From NCBI RefSeq assembly GCF_002878395.1, contig NC_061120.1:119476585-119540584 (forward strand): DNA of 64,000 nt, read 5' to 3'. The notes under the pieces were generated by a model, which ran no database searches, was not told where the DNA came from, and saw only the letters and a program-made list of their open reading frames with translations. Source of the stretch: Capsicum annuum. Its lineage: Eukaryota > Streptophyta > Magnoliopsida > Solanales > Solanaceae. Position 1 is the stretch's first letter; each line of letters opens with the position of its first letter. The position numbers and the translations under genes were made by a program. Shown piece after piece: positions 24,118-36,650 of this stretch.

Positions 24118-25476
24118 CGTCATGACCAATCCGTATGTCGGCAAACATGAGCTTTCTTTCTCCATCCATTGGACTCAGTCCTTCATGGTTAGCTATCACA
24201 CCCCTTCATTATTGCCCAACTAAAATCATTCCATACAACCAAACCACCATTCCATTTATTATTAAGCAAGGACATAAGTAGTGGCATCATCATACAGACT
24301 ATAGCTTGCAATAAATGTTCGTAGCAATCCCTTTTAAGTAAAGGGATTCCCATGTACCCATAGATTACATTATCAAGTTGACTTGGGATTATCCCATGTA
24401 CCCCACAAGTGATTATTATTATTATTCTATTAAGCCCATCATAATCACCAAGACCATACCATTTAACCATTTCAAATCATTTATACCATTTAGAGTTCCA
24501 TTACAAAGTTATACCATGCATAGTTCAATTAAAGTCCAACAATTAACCAAAAACATTCTCATGGGCATTTTATCAAACATGTTAGGGGCATAGTGTTTTC
24601 AAATCTAAAACAAAGTAAAAATTAACCATTCTCAAGCAACCAAATGTTCAAACCACCATAATAATATGAAAATCATAAGTAAAAGACACGGGAAACCCAT
24701 AAACAACCATTCTAACCAAAACTACAAACATATATTTGAAAACCCAAAACCATACAACAATTATGCCATGAAAATAATTCATTAAATATTCCTTTAGTTA
24801 GAACTGACAATGAGGGAGGAGTAAACATGCCTTAGCTTATGAAGATGGAGGAGAGACATTACCCTTTTAAGACCCATATTGATCCTATTGATGAAATAGT
24901 AGCCTTCCTTTACCCAGAAGACTTGAGAGAATTTCAGAGTGTTTTATGAGAGTTTGAGTGATTGCAAATAGGTAAAATAATGTCCCAAGAGGGTTATCTA
25001 TCGTGAGCCCATAAGTTGTTAAGTGGTGAAATTTCCAGATTACCCCCAACTTAAACTACCTAAAATCCCCGCAGGATGGTACGGCCAACCTTTACCTTTC
25101 GTACCTTACTATACGAGTGTTCCAACAACTTGTACCCTAGGCCTCTTTTTAGACCCCAACACTATCAAACATATGATCATCCAAGACAAACCGTACCAAA
25201 CTATATGAGTGGTACCATGAAACCATACCCTAGGCAGAATATAATCAACTATACTAAACTTAGGGCAATATGCGATTTACACCTTACTTTTCCTACCATA
25301 ACATACGACTAGTTTATATAATTGTACCATAGAAAGAAACCTACCAACACATATTTGCCACCTTATGGATAAACCCAACCTAGTTGTACCCAATCATATG
25401 AGAAGTACCCAACTCATATGATATCCGGAAGCCAAAACACAAAAAAATTCTTAGGGTCAAAACCCAGGGTGTTTCA

Positions 25477-25490
25477 CTCTCCCCCACTAG
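25477..25490 (-). other. Polypurine tract of unit A
   Basis: The minus strand reads CTAGTGGGGGAGAG directly before the LTR start TGAAACACC at 25476, as expected for the plus-strand primer of a Tekay-like element. The same site is seen, slightly changed, at 34783-34797. Confidence 0.85.
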
Positions 25491-25690
25491 GATCATTCGT
25501 CTCTGAATGATGGACAACATAGTATAAGCACAAATTACACCAAACAATAAACATTCCAACCTATAACTAAGTTAGAAAAAAAGGATGCAAGGAAATAAAA
25601 CATTCCTTTAACCAAGTTAGAAAACAAAGATGTCATAAGGAATACATACCTTCCGCATGAATATCAGAAGCAGAAAAAAATATGGATATT
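25491..25690 (-). other. 3' untranslated stretch of unit A
   Basis: About 200 bases between polypurine tract and recognisable pol. The 'ggatcattcgtctctgaatga' text next to the tract is common to this retroelement type. No reading frame seen. Confidence 0.5.
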
Positions 25691-26960
25691 AGGAATTCAT
25701 GTCCTTTTTCGCTTTCCTTGTAGCTTCTTCTACCTTGTGGTTCTTCCATAGATCCTTAAACAAAGCTACATCCTTTGTCCATAATCGCAAACCTGTCGAT
25801 CTAAGATCTTTCTCGAGATGTTTTCATAAGACAGAGAATCTAAGATACACAATCCTCCTAAATGAACAACTGATGAATGAAAACCTATACATATTCTCAA
25901 CATAGAGACACCGAATACCGAATGAATGAAGCTCAAACTAGAAAGCAACTCTAATTCATACGTGACATTACAAACCCTCCTTCTAACCACATAAGGACCA
26001 ACATACTGGGGACTGTGCTTCCCCTTTGTTCGAAACCTCATTACTCACTTCATGGGAGACATCTTTTGGAACACCCTATCTTTAACCTCAAACTCTAAGT
26101 CCCTACGTATTGCATCTGCATAGGACTTTTGGCAACTTTGGGCAGCCTTAAGCTTATTTGAAATCCCCTTTATCTTCTCAATATTCTAATAAACCATATT
26201 TGGGCCAAACATATCCGACTAACCATACTTAAACCACCCAATTGGATATCTACATCCCCTACTATACAATGCCATAAAATGGGCAATCCCAAAGCTAGAA
26301 TGATAGCTATTGTTGTAATCAAACTCTACAAAAGGTAGATGCTTAATCCAATTACAACCATAATTAATCAAATATGAAAGAAGCATATCTTCCAGTTTTT
26401 GAATAGTCTTCTCTCCTTGCCCATCCATCCACTGGTGAAAAGCAGTACTTAGACTAACCTTAGTCCATAACCCTTTCTAAAACAATCGCTAAAAGTGAGA
26501 TAAAAACTGCATAACACGATTAGATATAATCAAAACAGGTACCCCATATAACTTCAAAATCTAATGAAATATAACCTCGCATAATCCTCAGCATAAAAGC
26601 TATTCCTCACTGGCAAGGAGTAAGCTGACTTTTTCATCTTGCCCACGATGACCCAAAATGAATCAAATTAGTTCTGAGACGAAGGATGACTGGTAACGAA
26701 ATCTATGTTGATCACTTTCCATTTCTATTCCAGTACTTCAATCTCCTGATTCAATCCCTCAGGCCTTATGTGCTCAACTTTAACTTGTTGACATACCAAA
26801 TATTTTGCCACAAAATCAGCCACATCATTTTTATACCATTCTACCAATACATCTCCTTGAGGTCATGATACATTTTCATTGAACCAGGATGAACAAAGTA
26901 CAGATATTCATGCCCCTAAGCCAATACCTTTTCTCACAAACCATCGACGTCAGGAACACA
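25691..26960 (-). pseudogene. Unit A integrase with chromovirus C-terminus
   Basis: Minus strand, from about 26960 down. A degraded zinc domain comes first (about 26960-26720). The integrase core follows, with DGQGEKTIQKLEDMLLSY (26428-26370), the catalytic Glu block, then LPFVEFDYNNSYHSSFGIAHF..LYSRGCRYPIGWF (about 26320-26220). The region up to 26041 has lost its frame. The C-terminal domain reads MRFRTKGKHSPQYVGPYVV (26041-25985), then VTYELEL..LS.IHSVFGVSMLR (about 25965-25890). This layout fits Tekay/Del chromoviruses. Frames break between blocks and no full-length ORF exists. Confidence 0.9.
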
Positions 26961-27720
26961 TAACCTCTTGTGGTAGTGCAAGGTTCCATAACTACTTATC
27001 TCAAATACCATTATCTTTTACCTACCTATATCACTCTTGGTTTTCATCAAAATAAGATCTAGCATTTGGTTCTCCTTAATCTCTGCACTAATTGATGAGT
27101 GAACCATTTTCTGTACCAATCCACCATAATTCTCGAAGTTCAAAGAGCAAACTCCAAGATTAGCCAAAGGGTAAATATTCTTCACTAACTCCCACCTTTT
27201 ATCATCCACATGAGCTAAAATTTCCATAGAGAACCTTTTAAGACCATCAGTAACAACATTAGCCTTACCTGGATGGTAGTAAACACTTATGTCATAATCC
27301 TTGAGAAGCTTATGCCACCTACTTTACTTGAGATTAAGATCTTTTTGAGTGAAAACATACTATACACTTTTATAACAAAAAAACATATCCACGTGCACTC
27401 GATATAAAGAGTGCTGCCAGATTTACAATGTAAATTCTATTGCTAAAAGCTCTAAATCATGAGTAAGATAGTTTATATCATGTACTTTCAACTGCCTAGA
27501 AGCATAGGCTATCATCTTCCTATGTTTCATCAAAACACTAGCAAGCCCCACCCGAGATGAATTACAGTAAACCAAAACCCCCTCATTTCCTTAAGGCAAA
27601 GTCAAAACCAGAGCCAAAGTTATCTTATCCTACAGCTTCTCGAAACTATCCTCACAAGCATCCAACCAATAGAACTTAACCTTTTTCTAGGTCAACTTAG
27701 TTAATGGGACAATTATCATT
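26961..27720 (-). pseudogene. Unit A RNase H
   Basis: On the minus strand: FYWLDACEDSFEKL (about 27675), [31 protein letters not shown] (about 27545-27445), a degraded DH..LQ region, SRWHKLLKDYDISVYYHPGKANVVTDGL (about 27325-27245), and the RNase H-integrase linker with MEILAHVDDKRWELV to SDIGR (27227-27018). Catalytic residues of the family (D-E-D-D) are only partly traceable, and several in-frame stops interrupt it. Confidence 0.85.
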
Positions 27721-28600
27721 GAAACATATTCCACAAACCTCATATAATACCCATCCAAACCTAAGAAGCTCGGAATGTTTGTTGGATTCATGGGTCAAGG
27801 CCACTTCTTAACCACCATCACCACCTTTTGGCTATCCACCATGATCCCCTAACTAGAAATAATGTGACCCAAAAAAGTGACAGCATTCAACCAGAATTCA
27901 TATTTAGGGAATTTGGCATACAACTATTCCTCTGTCAAGGTCTGCAACATAACAGGAAGGTGATTTGCATGATCCACATCACTATTAGAGTACACCAAAA
28001 TTTCATTAATGAACATAATGTCAAAACGATCCAGAAACTGATGAAAGACCATATTCATCAAGTCCATGAACGTCGTTGAGATATTATTCAAACCAAATGA
28101 CATAACTAAGAGCTCAAAGTGCCCATACCAAGTTCAAAAATCTATCTTAGGGATATCTACCTCCCTAATCTTAGGATAATGATACCTAGACCTTAGATCA
28201 ATCTTAGAAAAGAATTTGGCACCTTGTAACTAGTCAAACGGATCATCTATTCTTGGAAGAAGATACTTGTTCTTAACCATCACCTTATTCAACTACCGAT
28301 AATAAATGCACATTCAAAGGGAACCATCCTTCATCTATAGAAATAACACCGGTGCACCACATGGGGACATACTAGGATAGATAAAACCCTTTTCCCAAAG
28401 ATCTTTTAATTTCTTCTTAAGTTTTCTCAATCCAGCTGGGGCAATTCTATAAGGAGGAGTAGATATTGGATGTGTGTCCAAAACTAAATCAATCCCAAAT
28501 TCAATCTCTCTATCTAGAGGAACACCAGGAAGATCATCCGAAAAGACCTCAGGAAACTTATTCGCCAACAAAAACAAATACAAATAAGGAACTTTTGAGT
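27721..28600 (-). pseudogene. Unit A reverse transcriptase
   Basis: Minus strand. It begins with ANKFPEVFSDDLPGVPLDREIEFGIDLV (28565-28485) and YRIAPAGLRKLKKKLKDLWEKGFI.PSMSPCGAPVLF (28455-28340), an intact 82-residue stretch of the RT N-terminal part. Further down are [35 protein letters not shown], and the active-site motif, which reads FINEILVYS (about 28020-27990) in place of FIDDILVYS, so both catalytic Asp are changed. The 3' part leads into YMRFVEYVSMI (about 27740). Not functional. Confidence 0.9.
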
Positions 28601-29210
28601 TAGAGTCTTTAACTCAGACTAAATAACAGAGACACCCTTTAGATATTAACATTTGTGATCTAAGATGTGATATAAACTTCCCCTTATGATCTAGGGAACT
28701 AACCTTATTATCAATAATTGGCTCACCAAGAAGCCTAAAGATAGCCTTACTAGTTCGATAATCTAAGGGGATGTAGCATTGGTATAAACAATCTATCATC
28801 TGAATGACATAAAAAAATACCATATCTAATTCATGCAAATATACCAAAGTCTCTTTACTACCAACAGATACCACACCCCCTATAGACTCTTTTAGCAACC
28901 AAAGTGTCACCTACTAGGGTAGAAATAGAAAAAAGGTCTGAAATAACCTCAGGACCAAAACCAAAGTACACAACCACAAATCGAGTTATATAAGAAAGAG
29001 AACACCTAGTTCAATTAAATAACAAACATCTTGAGAAAAGAGTTTCAACATACCAGTCACGACATAAGGTAATGCCTCAAAATTCTATCAGGTAGTGAGT
29101 GCATATTACAGATTATGGCTCGTGTTGGTACAAGAAATAGAAATAGATACAGGAGAAACACTATTTTTTACAGGATAAAATGAAGAGGCAACCAAAACTA
29201 TATTCGCTTC
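28601..29210 (-). pseudogene. Unit A aspartic protease
   Basis: The stretch 28910-28614 on the minus strand resembles the retropepsin-like domain and its tail: ETLVYLHELDMVFFYVIQMIDCLYQC (the family has LDM.DFDVILGMDWL), then KAIFRLLGEPI and the tail LISKGCLCYLV that precedes the RT spacer. The catalytic DSG-like site, expected at about 29030-29000, is decayed (a LFSYITRF block is still seen). The frame is open for 98 codons only. Confidence 0.8.
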
Positions 29211-30213
29211 TGACACAACCTTTCAAATCAAACAATTTCTAAGCATATGGCTAGGCTAACAATATTTAAAGCACCTATCCCTCTCTTCATCGCATAAACT
29301 CGATGCAACCGACCATATAGCTCAAAATAAGGACATAAGGTTATCGCTCTACTAGCCTATAATTGGGGGCACTATGCACTAAGGTTATCGCTACCCTACT
29401 AATGCCTATCACCTGACTACTTCTAGTAAGAAGCACTAGTTGTGGTAAAAGAATGAAAACTCCCCTACTTCTTCTTTGGCAACTTACCACCATACCGACC
29501 TCTTTAATATTGACCAGTCTTCTTAGAGAACTTGAACTTCTTACCCTGCTTCGTCTTTTCCTTCTGCACTAGTTGTATATGAATAGCCTACCTAGAGATA
29601 TCCATGTCTTTGATTAGAAATGCAATCTTGCTTTTCAGTATCTTCTCATGAGATAGTCCTGAAGAAAACTTTTTCATCCGGGCACTCATATCAGACACCA
29701 ATTCTAGAACATACCTAGACAACTGGTGAAATTTCAAGGCATACTTCTTAACCAACATTTTTTCCTATTTTAGATTAATAAATGCCTCTACCTTTACTTT
29801 TCTCAATTTCAGAGAAAAGAACCAATCCAAATATGCATTAGAGAAAGTTCCCTATCAAGATGACTTATCGACCTCACCCTTTTGCTAATCCTATTCATTA
29901 TACCATTGGTAAACCATATCCTTTAACTGATAGGAAATAAAATTCACCTCTTCTACATTCATGGCCTACATCAACCTAAGGATTTTTTCTATTTTATTCA
30001 GAAAACCCTAAGGATCTTTCTTTGCCTTAACACCAGTAAAGGTTGGAGGATCTAATAATTTAAACTAGCCAACCCTTTCGGCCTCAATAGATATAAAACC
30101 AGATGTGCCATGCTCACCCTGAGAAGCTACCAACTGATCAATCATATTAATCAACTAATAAAACTATGCATTTATCACGTTTGCGTGAGGAGCCTGAGAA
30201 GGAATTAAAGAAA
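29211..30213 (-). pseudogene. Unit A gag with zinc knuckle
   Basis: Minus strand. QLVASQGEHGTSGFISIEAERV (about 30140-30080) is followed by a degraded LDPPTFTGVKAKKDP.GFLNK block (about 30060-29990), the signature of Tekay-type gag (family: MNPP.FTG....EDPQ.F). Then come VNFISYQLKDMVYQWY (about 29950-29905), further gag, and a CCHC zinc knuckle, CFKYC*PSHMLRNC (29275-29235), with a stop where Gly or Gln is usual. The product would be the nucleocapsid protein of the element's particle. Stops at several points. Confidence 0.85.
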
Positions 30214-30542
30214 CTAGTGGAACTCTAGAAAAATAAAGGAACGGACCCCTAGACCAAGTATGGATCCCATAAGAAGAGCATTTCCCAAACACATCATCCC
30301 CAGTTGGGAAAAAAGAATTTTTGTGAACTTCAGATCATCGGGGCATGTTCTAAAAAATGAATAAATGGAATTAGATGAGATTCTAGGAAATAGATATCCA
30401 AAATTGAACATAGAACACAGAGAAGAGAAATATTTCCTAAATGCCTTGTAGCCTCTCCCTTCTAAGTGTGGCATGCTAAACACCATTAAAATAGACTTGA
30501 CTCGACATGAATTTGTGGACTCCCAATTGTCCACGAATCTAA
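30214..30542 (-). other. 5' leader of unit A
   Basis: Transcribed leader between primer site and gag, matching 50160-50490 and 43100-43300 in the sister elements ('cttgtagcctctcccttc', 'gtggactcccaattgtccac'). The 106-residue frame here is a shadow, not conserved in the sisters as coding. Confidence 0.5.
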
Positions 30543-30556
30543 AGCTCTATTACTAA
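30543..30556 (-). other. Primer binding site of unit A (decayed iMet type)
   Basis: The plus strand reads gctctattactaac, a decayed form of gctctgatacca (reverse complement of TGGTATCAGAGC, the initiator-Met tRNA primer site). The good copy is at 50493-50504. Confidence 0.65.
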
Positions 30557-30558
30557 CT

Positions 30559-32514
30559 TGACATGACACGAAATGGCATTTGTCATAGTGGGCATCCCAA
30601 GTCCAACCAGGACTGGGGACCACCCCTGTTACCCTACCCAACCTCCAAACATATCCATGAGTCGGATGAATTCCAAACCAATAATAATATATCATTTTTG
30701 TACCACTCCAGAATCTAGGATAGGCTTATAACCATAACCAACCCAAGCAATTAAAACCATCAAAAACCTAATAGGTAATCATACCAAATCCAAAAAAATT
30801 ACCAAGTACGAGTCCATAACATAATAGGATATAAAAATCATAAATATAGTCAAATAGTATCAACCCCAATACCAATACCAATACTAAGGATGACATCACT
30901 CTTGACACCTTACATACCAACCCGTAGTAATTCCATAAAGCCTCTAACTAAAAGTAAAATAATATCCGATTGAGACATGCCCCAACCATGGACAAAACTA
31001 ATGTATATGAAATAATCAAAGTATGTAAAGACATCTATTATCTGAAATGGAGACTTCTAGAATATTCAAGCTCACCAATTCAATGCAACCAAGCTAATCC
31101 CAAATACGATGACTAAGAAGAAGGAGTAGAATGGTTGGTTCCTACACTGAATAGTGATACAAATGCCCAAAGATAGGTTAGCAGGTAAATGCTAGGAAGT
31201 AGTCAGGATAAGGATAAACTAATACCAACTTTTTAAAACCAAGTAAAACAACCATATCCATTCACAACCATACATAAATATATATAACTATACTGGGAAA
31301 GAGAGCTGGGTTTTGCATGACATTAAAAATATTAACCAAGGTATATATAGCTTATTGATCCTAGAACCACCCATGGGCTATAAGGGTCTAGTGTAACCCC
31401 TAAACGGGCCACGATGCATTTAGATGTATGAACAAAAAATACCATAGGAGTGGGGGATTCCTGAGTATCCTTCACTCTCCATGATATATATGTACAAGCA
31501 TACATAGCGGATTTCGATGTCCCTCATTAGTATTGTCTATGTTTGTCATTACAAATTCTCATGTCAGAAAACATGAGTTTCCAACGTCTGCCCACTGGAC
31601 TCACACCTTCACGATTAGATATTACACCCGACCATTATTGCACAAGTAAAACCATTACCATAAAACCTAACCACTATTCCATTAATTATTAACCAAGGGT
31701 ATAAGTAGTGGTAATGTCATACCAACTATAGTTTACAATAAATATCCTTTGCCATCCTTTTTAAGTAAAGGGATTCCTATGTACAAATAGATTACATTAT
31801 CAAGTGGACTTGGGAGAATTCCATGTACCCCATAAGTGATAATTATTATGCTTGCTAGGGGGATTCTCTTATACCCCGCAAGGCTTTTAATTAAACCCAT
31901 CTTAACAACCAAGACGTTACAATTAAACCATTTCAAATGATTTAAACCATTTAGAGTTCAATTTCCAAGCTATATTATACATAGTTCAATGAAAGTCCAA
32001 CAATTTATCCAAAACTATTCTTATACGCATTTTATCAAACATGTTGGGGGCATAGTCTTTTCAAAGCCAAAACAAAGTAAAAATCAACCATTCCCATGCA
32101 ACCAAACATTCAAACAACCATAATAATATGAAAATCATAGGTAAAACACATGGGAAAATGACAACCAACCATTGTAACAAAAACTTCAATCATATATTTG
32201 AAAACCCAAAACCATATAACATTTATGCCATGAAAACAATTCATTAAATGTGCCTTAACTTGGAACTAAATATTAGGGGGAGTAACATGCTTTAGATTAC
32301 AAAGCTGATGAAGAGAAATCACCCTTGTAATCCTCGAATTAATCCTATTGATAAAATATAAGCCTTCATTAACCCAAAAGCCTTGAGAGAATTTGAGAGT
32401 ATTTCAAGAGAGTTTGAGTGATTTCAAATATGTTAAATGATGTCCCAAGAGTATTATAAGTCATGGGGCCTTAAGATTTTAAGTGGGGAAATGATAAGAT
32501 TACCCCTAACTTAA
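30559..32514 (-). mobile_element. Shared middle LTR of the array, part 1
   Basis: This is the 3' portion (minus strand) of an LTR that continues at 45592-46020 on the other side of element B. On the low side it borders the primer site and gag of unit A, so it serves as A's 5' LTR. On the high side, beyond element B, it borders the integrase of unit C, so it also stands where C's 3' LTR should be. At 32514 the text ('gattacccctaacttaa') stops in mid-LTR. The intact sister at 25040-25080 reads 'gattacccccaacttaaactacctaaaat' and the continuation is found at 45592 onward. Both pieces together are about 2.38 kb. Confidence 0.85.
32510..32514. repeat. Target-site duplication of element B (left, cttaa)
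   Basis: Five bases before element B's LTR edge TGATACG. The right copy is cttca at 45592-45596 (one mismatch). Confidence 0.6.
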
Positions 32515-34782
32515 TGATACGACATGACCTCGGTACTTATCACAATGGGCATCCCAAGTCCAACCAGGATCAGGGACTACCTAGTGTTTTCCAACCCAAC
32601 CACCTATATCAAGCCTTAGATGAGATGATAGAACATATGACAAGATGGCGTTATTATTCTCATTATGACTCTGGGATAGGGTCACAACCGTGACAAACCC
32701 AATTGAGTTTAACCATACCATAACAACCATCCAACCATAACAAATAAAACCATAGACCACAAACCAAAAAGGGAATACCAAAACATAATATGAAAATAAA
32801 TCCCAAAATGTAGCATGATAGAACTACGAAAAATATTATCTAATGATGTTAGCCCACCGACTTATTACAATGCCAAGGTCGACACCAATACACATCCTGC
32901 CAATACCAGCCCCTAAAAGTATAACAAATTCTCTATCCAAAAGAATAAACAAATCCAGTTGGGACATGCCTCCAACCATGGCTAAAACCACTATCCATAA
33001 TAAAAGTTAAGTATCTAAATAATTCCATAACATGAAATGATGGCTTTCGAAAGAATAGAAGCTCACTACTTCAGTACAAATGCAAATACCAAACCCGCAT
33101 ACTAAACAAGAGGATTAGGATGGCCAGTTCCTGCATAGTGTAGGTATACTACCGCCAGTAGACGGGGTTAAATAACTGCTAGCATGAAATAGAGGATAGC
33201 GATAGAATAATGCCAGTCATAAAACTAAGTGAAACCATCCATAATGCATAAGACCATAAATATATAAGTGCCGCGAAAAGGAAAAGAGTTTATCTTACAT
33301 TAAAATATTTACCTGTTTTGTGTAGCTTTGTCGTCCTAACAACCCACGGGCCTTATGGGTTTATCTCCCCTGCTGAAAATGCCCTAGTATGTGTAGCTGC
33401 ACGACCAAGTATTATCCTATGGGAAGATAAGTACATACCTCCAATATAAAACATGACACTCACACATGGTCATCAAATACTTTCATATTGGCAAATATGA
33501 GTTTTCCATTTTGGTCCCCTGGAATCGCCACCTTCCACGATTTAGCTACATATTCTGCCATTAATGCCAAATTAAAATCATATTCAAACAATCCATTTAC
33601 CATTTATTATCCAATGCCAATATTAGTGGAATCATCATACCAACCCATTACTTGCAAGTAATATGCGTAGCCAAACTATTTGGGTTAAGGAGATCTTAGG
33701 TGCCCTTCAAATTTCCATATTAAATCATCTTAGGAGACTTCCATGTTCTCCACAAGCTTAACAATTTAGCCTTTAGACTTTTCAAAACTTTTAAACCATA
33801 CATAAATCCTTTATCCAGTTGAAAACATGCAAGAGTTCTATTAAAAAAAGTCAATGCAATGAACATATCTTTATAAGCTAGCATTTTATCAAACACCTTG
33901 GGGGCATAATATAACCAAAACCAATTTCTATGACCATTAAACCATTACCATGTAATACAATTTTCCAAAACCACCATTAATGCATATAAAAAGCATAACT
34001 AAAACCACATGAAACCATAATCAAGCATTTCATATAAAAAACCCAAAAGAATAGTTGAAAACCATAATCATGGAATAGAAAAACCATGGAATAAATCATA
34101 TAAACCATGAATTTAGATGAATTTACAATGAGGGAAGATAATCATTCCTTATACCAAAGAATTGACGAAAAGAAATCACCAAATCATGCCTACCCTAGCC
34201 TTCTTGCCCCAAAATCTCTTCAGAAAATTATGACAAGTTTTGGAATAGTTTTTAAGTGTTAATGAATAGAATAATAGGGTAAATAACCTCCTAAGTGTAT
34301 TAATAGTCATGGGTCCTAGTTAGGGTATGTAGGAAAATATCCAAAATACCCCCACTTAAATCCCTTAAAACCAGTCATAGGGATACAACATACCTATACG
34401 AGTCGTACCCTTCTATATAATTGGTATCCACCACTTGTATCAAAGCCTCAACCCTTGGATAACGACTCATCTAACTAAATCATTACTGTAACATACAATC
34501 CAAACCTATTACCCGTATCTCTAGCAGAATGAAATATTAGGAGAATCAAACATAGTCAACCATACGAGTACTTGACATAACTTATACTAATCCCTATGAC
34601 TCATAACCCTTAATTCATACCTATTTGAGTTAACAAAACCATCCCACCAACTAATACTGGTTAGCATAAGATAGGACCATATCACTCACACCCCAGCATA
34701 CAGCTCATACCCATGAGTCATATTCGGTCCAAAGAATGAATTTCTAGGAAATTTTCTCAGGGTCAAAACCCAGGATATTTCA
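32515..34782 (-). mobile_element. 3' LTR of element B
   Basis: On the minus strand it starts TGAAATATCCTGGGTTTTGACC (34782) and runs to about 32515, 2268 bases. It matches 43308-45591 (2284 bases) throughout, for example 'cagttcctgcatag.gt..gtatac..cgccagtagacggggtt' and 'tggtcccctgg.attgccaccttccac'. It belongs to a family distinct from, but related to, the array LTRs. A polypurine tract abuts it at 34783-34797. The low-coordinate edge reads 'tgatacgacatgacc'; the tgatac part may be LTR or a trace of the primer site. Confidence 0.85.
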
Positions 34783-34797
34783 GTCTCCCCTACTAGG
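34783..34797 (-). other. Polypurine tract of element B
   Basis: The minus strand reads CCTAGTAGGGGAGAC next to the LTR start at 34782. The bases beyond it ('aacattcatcctcgaatga') are the usual neighbour of this tract. Confidence 0.8.
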
Positions 34798-36650
34798 AAC
34801 ATTCATCCTCGAATGACGAACATGGTAGGGGTAACCTCTAACCCAAGACTGATAATGTACCTATATACTGCATAAGATAATATAATAATGCAAAAGCATA
34901 CACTGAAAGGCCATAAGGTTCGATCGTGAACATGACTAAATAATGTAACATCTGTGTGGGGTAATTGAATGACCAAAACAAAACTAAAAATACTGAAGTC
35001 TGAACATTATACTTTTTATCTAGTCTATATCTAGTCTGAAAGCCACTACTGTCTTAAGAATCTAAATAAAGAGTTGATGGGAGATGTCTGTAACTAACTC
35101 TAACTAATAAGCTAATCAATGACATACTAGAAAATCATTATGTTCTCGAAGGATGAGGACTAACTTCTACTCTGACTGCTGAATCTGGAATCTACCATTG
35201 ATGTGGAACTCATGTCTCAGAACCTATGGTGTAATATAAAATGAAAGCACCATAGCGCAAATGTGTCAGTGCATATGTACCGAGTATACATGTGAGGTAG
35301 GATATATGCAATGGTTTGCATGCATGATCAATTCTAACTGTCTGTCTAACATGAACATGAGAAGACATACATAAATACACAACTGTAACTGACAATGTAA
35401 TAACATGATACCGATACCATGGTATCATGACTACTGAGTCTGGATACTGATAACATGACATAACTAATAACATAAATAACTGTGTATGAGTATCATTGAT
35501 AACATGGGTGACTATATCTGAGATTAACTGATAACGTGGGTGACTGCAGCTGACAATCCTCAATTTGATAGAACTATGTAAGTTTTGTACTATATCTGAG
35601 TTAACTGTAGCTGATAGCTTTAAAATCTAAAAAACTATTTATGTTCTATTACTGAGATTGATTGATTATATACGATAGTCCTGATCCTGTAACATGAAAC
35701 TGTGGGAAGTAGCATCTAACCGACATACTTTAAAGGTTCTATAATATCTGAGCTGGGGTCCAATCTATGCCCCAATTGGGAGGGTATCAATACCGCGCCA
35801 CTGGTAAGGACAACATGTGAGTTGCCCTCATATAACAGGTAACTCTAGGGAGAACGGTGGGAACCCTTACATAACAGGTTAAGCCACCTCATCTACGTTC
35901 ATAATGCAGGCTACGATGTCTCAATCTATACTGGCTATATAGTTTTGGAATGCAAGGATTGCTTTTAGGAATAACACCCTCATATAACAGGTGAGTCCCC
36001 ATCCTTGAGTTCACTTAGTGCTAATTCCTACTTCCATCTAAATGGACACTGAACATGATTTACTGAACTGAACTGAGCATAGACTAAGTTACTAAATTTC
36101 TGTGGCTGACGAAATACTACTAATATTTGACAACTGACTGAGTCATGAGATCATGGAGATTTTTCTTGAGTCATAAGACTATCTGAAGTCTAAGAGTTCA
36201 TAGCTTGACTGATAGTATCGTGAAAATACGACATGGATCTAGGCACACAGCTAATATTTTGGGTACAAGTACCCCCAGGTCTCGACAGAAGGAAATTGAC
36301 ATAGCATTATTTACTTGAAGACTTGACTAATATCATAATGCATACTACATTCATAGGAGACTTTAATCAAACGTGTAATAGGCATAAACTTGTACATGCA
36401 TGGGGATTTAATGATATCATGCTAGTTAGAAAATTTTCCTTTATCTAGGCCTTTAATCAAAAATATTATAGGCATAGTACATGTAATGCATATTATACAA
36501 CAATTAAAAATCATGTTTCAATTCCAATTCCATCATACAATATTTTAGTCATGAGATTTCATAAATCATTATCTATACTAATCAACCCACATGGAATTTA
36601 TCGTCAAATCATGGAATAGAAATCAATTCCTATTTATCAACATGAAAGAG
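34798..36650. other. Foreign non-coding block replacing RNase H and integrase of element B
   Basis: In a complete element this space would hold RNase H and integrase. Instead I see no pol similarity. The sequence is rich in 'ctgataacatgac' and 'tgactgagt' style text, with three related 16-mers: ccctcatataacaggt at 35829 and 35969, and cccttacataacaggt at 35871. It resembles LTR-type DNA of another retroelement, but I cannot define termini. The 117-residue minus-strand frame at 35210-35563 has no recognisable domain and is probably chance. Confidence 0.45.

Larger units (their letters stand above)
21859..25476 (-). mobile_element. Terminal (3') LTR of the Tekay-like tandem array, interrupted
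   Basis: LTR read from 25476 (TGAAACACCCTGGGTTTTG) down to 21859. It is interrupted by a solo LTR with its target repeat (22731-24117). Without the insert it is about 2.23 kb. The last hundred bases before the expected primer-site side are missing. Sequence runs parallel to 30559-32514 (for example 'gaatggtcggttcctacatcacatagggataca' and 'gcatgtagtcgcatgaac'). Immediately upstream on the minus strand is the polypurine tract 25477-25490 and then pol of unit A, so this is the 3' LTR of unit A. A run of five att units lies at 24412-24426. Confidence 0.85.

Noticed and set aside
24412..24426. (att)5 microsatellite as a notable feature
   Set aside because: Too short to be unusual in AT-rich DNA; mentioned only within the LTR entry.
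35210..35563. 117-residue minus-strand ORF as a possible gene
   Set aside because: No domain, composition like the surrounding repeats, and no support from a promoter or a second copy.
35820..35990. Satellite or CRISPR-like array from the repeated cataacaggt words
   Set aside because: Only three imperfect copies with irregular spacing, in plant nuclear DNA.
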